This document shows positions 5,730 to 7,495 of a stretch of 7,495 nt of DNA, piece after piece (the stretch's first letter is position 1; each line of letters opens with the position of its first letter). The notes under the pieces were generated by a model. The model made no database searches. It had not been told where the DNA came from and was given only the letters and a program-made list of their open reading frames with translations. Made by a program: the position numbers and the translations under genes. The DNA comes from Clostridia bacterium. GTDB taxonomy: Bacteria > Bacillota > Clostridia > Oscillospirales > Acutalibacteraceae. The DNA is taken from NCBI GenBank assembly GCA_017614275.1, contig JAGACE010000133.1:1-7495 (forward strand), in the 5' to 3' direction.

Positions 5730-6914
5730 ATGAAAGACTTTGAACTCAAATACGGCTGTAACCCGAATCAGAAACCCGCGATGATCTACATGAAGGACGG
5801 GTCCGACCTGCCCATCACCATCCTCAACGGCCGTCCCGGTTACATCAACTTCCTCGACGCCTTCAACTCCTGGCAGCTCGTCAAGGAGATCAAAGAAGCC
5901 ACCGGTCTTCCGGCAGCCACCTCCTTCAAACATGTCAGCCCGACCTCCGCGGCCGTCAGCGTCCCGATGAGCGACGCCCTGAAAAAGGCCTGCTTCGTCG
6001 ACGACATCGAGGGCCTGGACGAGAGCCCCGTCGCCACTGCTTATGCCAGAGCCCGCGGCACCGACCGCATGTGCTCTTTCGGCGACTGGATCGCCCTGTC
6101 CGACGTCTGCGATGTGACCACCGCCAAACTCATCCAGCGCGAGGTGTCCGACGGCATCATCGCTCCCGGTTACGAGCCGGAGGCGCTGGAGATCCTCAAA
6201 TCCAAGAAAAAGGGCAACTACAACGTCGTGCAGATCGACCCGAACTACGTCCCGAACCCGCAGGAAACCAAAGACGTCTTCGGCATCACGTTCGAGCAGG
6301 GGAGAAACGACTTCAAAGTGACCGACGAGACCTTCTCGAACATCGTCACCGCGAACAAGGCTCTGCCGGCTGAGGCGAAGCGCGACCTGACCATCGCCCT
6401 CCTGACCCTGAAATACACCCAGTCCAACTCCGTCTGCTACGTCGTGGACGGCCAGGCCATCGGCGTGGGCGCCGGACAGCAGTCCCGCATCCACTGCACG
6501 CGCCTTGCCGGCGACAAGGCCGACCACTGGCTGCTCCGTCAGACCGAGCAGGTCCTGAACCTGCCGTTCAAGGACAGCGTCGGCCGTCCGGAGCGCGACA
6601 ACGCCATCGACGTCTACCTGTCCGAGGACTATGAGGACGTCATCGGCGAGGGCAAATGGCAGACTCTGTTCACCGAGCAGCCGGCGCCCTTCCTGCGGAA
6701 GGATCAGAGAGCTTACCTGGCCACCGTCAGCGGCCTGTCCATCGGCTCCGACGCGTTCTTCCCGTTCTCCGACAACATCGAGCGCGCCTACAAGTCCGGC
6801 GTCACCTATGTGGCCGAGCCCGGCGGCAGCGTCCGCGATGACCTCGTCATCAAGGCCTGCGACGACTTCGGCATGGTCATGGCCTTCACCGGACTGCGCC
6901 TGTTCCACCACTAA
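5730..6914 (+). CDS. purH: AICAR formyltransferase, PurH C-terminal domain alone, 394 aa
   Basis: Formylates AICAR with 10-formyl-tetrahydrofolate to give FAICAR, the penultimate purine step. Ordinary PurH has about 510-530 residues, with an N-terminal methylglyoxal-synthase-like IMP cyclohydrolase domain of about 200. Here the protein begins where the second domain begins (LKYGCNPNQ, 6-14, equals the LRYGENPHQ junction motif), so the first domain is cleanly absent. Transformylase motifs are complete: the catalytic Lys-His pair in SFKHVSP (K67, H68), SFGDWIALSD (116-125), APGYEPEALEIL (145-156), LKYTQSNSVCYV (227-238), GVGAGQQSRIHCTRLAG (245-261), SDAFFPFSDNIERA (340-353), AEPGGSVRDD (362-371) and the terminal FTGLRLFHH (386-394). 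AAGGAG overlaps the purO stop codon (5714-5716) and lies nine bases before the ATG, so purO and this gene are one unit. The archaeal stand-alone form has also been called purV. No frameshift or remnant of the missing domain is seen upstream. Confidence 0.94.
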   Translation: MKDFELKYGCNPNQKPAMIYMKDGSDLPITILNGRPGYINFLDAFNSWQLVKEIKEATGLPAATSFKHVSPTSAAVSVPMSDALKKACFVDDIEGLDESPVATAYARARGTDRMCSFGDWIALSDVCDVTTAKLIQREVSDGIIAPGYEPEALEILKSKKKGNYNVVQIDPNYVPNPQETKDVFGITFEQGRNDFKVTDETFSNIVTANKALPAEAKRDLTIALLTLKYTQSNSVCYVVDGQAIGVGAGQQSRIHCTRLAGDKADHWLLRQTEQVLNLPFKDSVGRPERDNAIDVYLSEDYEDVIGEGKWQTLFTEQPAPFLRKDQRAYLATVSGLSIGSDAFFPFSDNIERAYKSGVTYVAEPGGSVRDDLVIKACDDFGMVMAFTGLRLFHH

Positions 6915-6924
6915 GGAGTACATT

Positions 6925-7495
6925 ATGAGATTAATGGTCGTCGGTGGCGGCGGACGTGAGCACGCCATCATCAAGAAACTGAACGAAAACCCCGACGTGG
7001 AAGTCATCTACGCCCTGCCCGGCAACGGCGGCATGGCGGAGGACGCGGTGTGCACCGGCATCGGCGCCACCGACCTCCCGGCCATCGTGAAATTCGGCAA
7101 GGAGAACGCCATCGACTTCGCCGTCGTGGCCATGGACGATCCGCTGGTCCTGGGCTGTGTCGATGAGCTGGAAGCCATCGGCATCCCTTGCTTCGGGCCG
7201 GACGCCAAGGCCGCCATCATCGAGGGGTCCAAGATCTTTTCGAAGAACCTGATGAAGAAATACGGCATCCCCACCGCCGCATACGAAGTCTTTGAGGACG
7301 CGGACGCGGCGCTGGAGTACCTGAAGACCGCTCCCATCCCGACGGTCATCAAGGCCGACGGCCTGGCCCTCGGCAAAGGCGTCATCATCGCGCAGACAAA
7401 GGATGAGGCTGTTAAAGCCGTGACGGACATGATGCAGGGCGGAAAATTCGGCAAGAGCGGCGAGCGCGTGGTGATCGAGGAATACCTCGAGGGGC
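6925..7495 (+). CDS. purD: Phosphoribosylamine-glycine ligase (GAR synthetase), partial, N-terminal 190 aa
   Basis: Joins phosphoribosylamine and glycine with ATP to form GAR, the second purine step and the substrate of PurN. The 190 residues present hold the N-terminal PurD domain, with the phosphate-binding VVGGGGREHAI (5-15) and ALPGNGGM (30-37), then MDDPLVLG (70-77, where many PurD have PE(A/V)PLV). The start of the ATP-grasp domain follows: EGSKIFSKNLMKKYGIPTA (100-118), KADGLALGKGVIIA (143-156) and VVIEEYLEG (182-190), the last just before the usual G-E-V/E-S motif. About 230 residues lie beyond the right edge, since the family is usually about 420 long. The ATG at 6925 has AAGGAG at 6913-6918, overlapping the purH stop codon; the second Met (residue 4) would remove the first strand. 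The ten-base gap to purH places it in the same operon. Confidence 0.95.
   Translation, partial: MRLMVVGGGGREHAIIKKLNENPDVEVIYALPGNGGMAEDAVCTGIGATDLPAIVKFGKENAIDFAVVAMDDPLVLGCVDELEAIGIPCFGPDAKAAIIEGSKIFSKNLMKKYGIPTAAYEVFEDADAALEYLKTAPIPTVIKADGLALGKGVIIAQTKDEAVKAVTDMMQGGKFGKSGERVVIEEYLEG

Noticed and set aside
5700..7007. 435-codon open frame on the minus strand opposite purH
   Set aside because: It is the antisense shadow of a GC-rich gene with strong third-position bias. Its translation is a low-complexity mix of Val, Asp, Gly, Ala and Arg with no family motif, while the plus strand encodes a complete PurH domain.
1..7495. tRNA/rRNA genes, CRISPR arrays, insertion sequences, defence or phage genes
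   Set aside because: I found no repeat arrays, transposase motifs, tRNA-like cloverleafs or rRNA sequence. The window is housekeeping metabolism throughout, with uniform codon use except in the small membrane protein gene.

Overview
This is a chromosomal housekeeping segment from a GC-rich bacterium. Codons strongly favour C or G in third position (ATC, GAC, CTG, GGC), and nearly every gene has a strong AGGAGG-type ribosome binding site. Those sites, together with the gene set (a PurO-type IMP cyclohydrolase beside a transformylase-only PurH, a type II ilvE, a class I purE), suggest an anaerobic Firmicute. A GC-rich Clostridia lineage (Oscillospiraceae/Lachnospiraceae-like) is the best guess, but the sequence does not fix the taxon.

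Left part (1-1400, minus strand): two genes read leftwards. The upstream gene encodes an unrecognised 166-residue protein with one membrane segment. After a 79-base gap that holds a 10-bp GC-rich hairpin comes the N-terminal 273 residues of an NDH-2-type FAD/NAD(P)H dehydrogenase, which runs off the left edge. The divergent region at 1401-1574 holds a very good sigma-A/sigma-70-type promoter for the rightward gene and a weaker extended -10 candidate for the leftward pair.

Middle (1575-2684, plus strand): a complete, apparently monocistronic ilvE (branched-chain aminotransferase) with its own promoter and a terminator.

Right part (2699-7495, plus strand): a purine biosynthesis operon, purE-purM-purN-purO-purH(transformylase only)-purD, the last gene cut by the right edge. 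purM, purN and purO overlap by 7 and 4 bases, and the later genes are 10-13 bases apart. The operon covers glycinamide ribonucleotide (GAR) formation (PurD), GAR formylation (PurN), AIR synthesis (PurM), the carboxylation/mutase step (PurE), AICAR formylation (PurH C-terminal domain) and ring closure to IMP (PurO). PurF, PurL, PurK, PurC and PurB are not in the window.

Three points deserve a second look. First, the usual bifunctional PurH is replaced by a stand-alone AICAR transformylase plus an archaeal-type PurO cyclohydrolase, encoded side by side. Second, the short purE leader contains a terminator-like hairpin whose 5' arm can pair equally well with the purE ribosome binding site. Third, a compact terminator-like hairpin carries the purE stop codon in its loop, just before purM. 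There are no RNA genes, CRISPR arrays, insertion sequences or other mobile elements that I can support.
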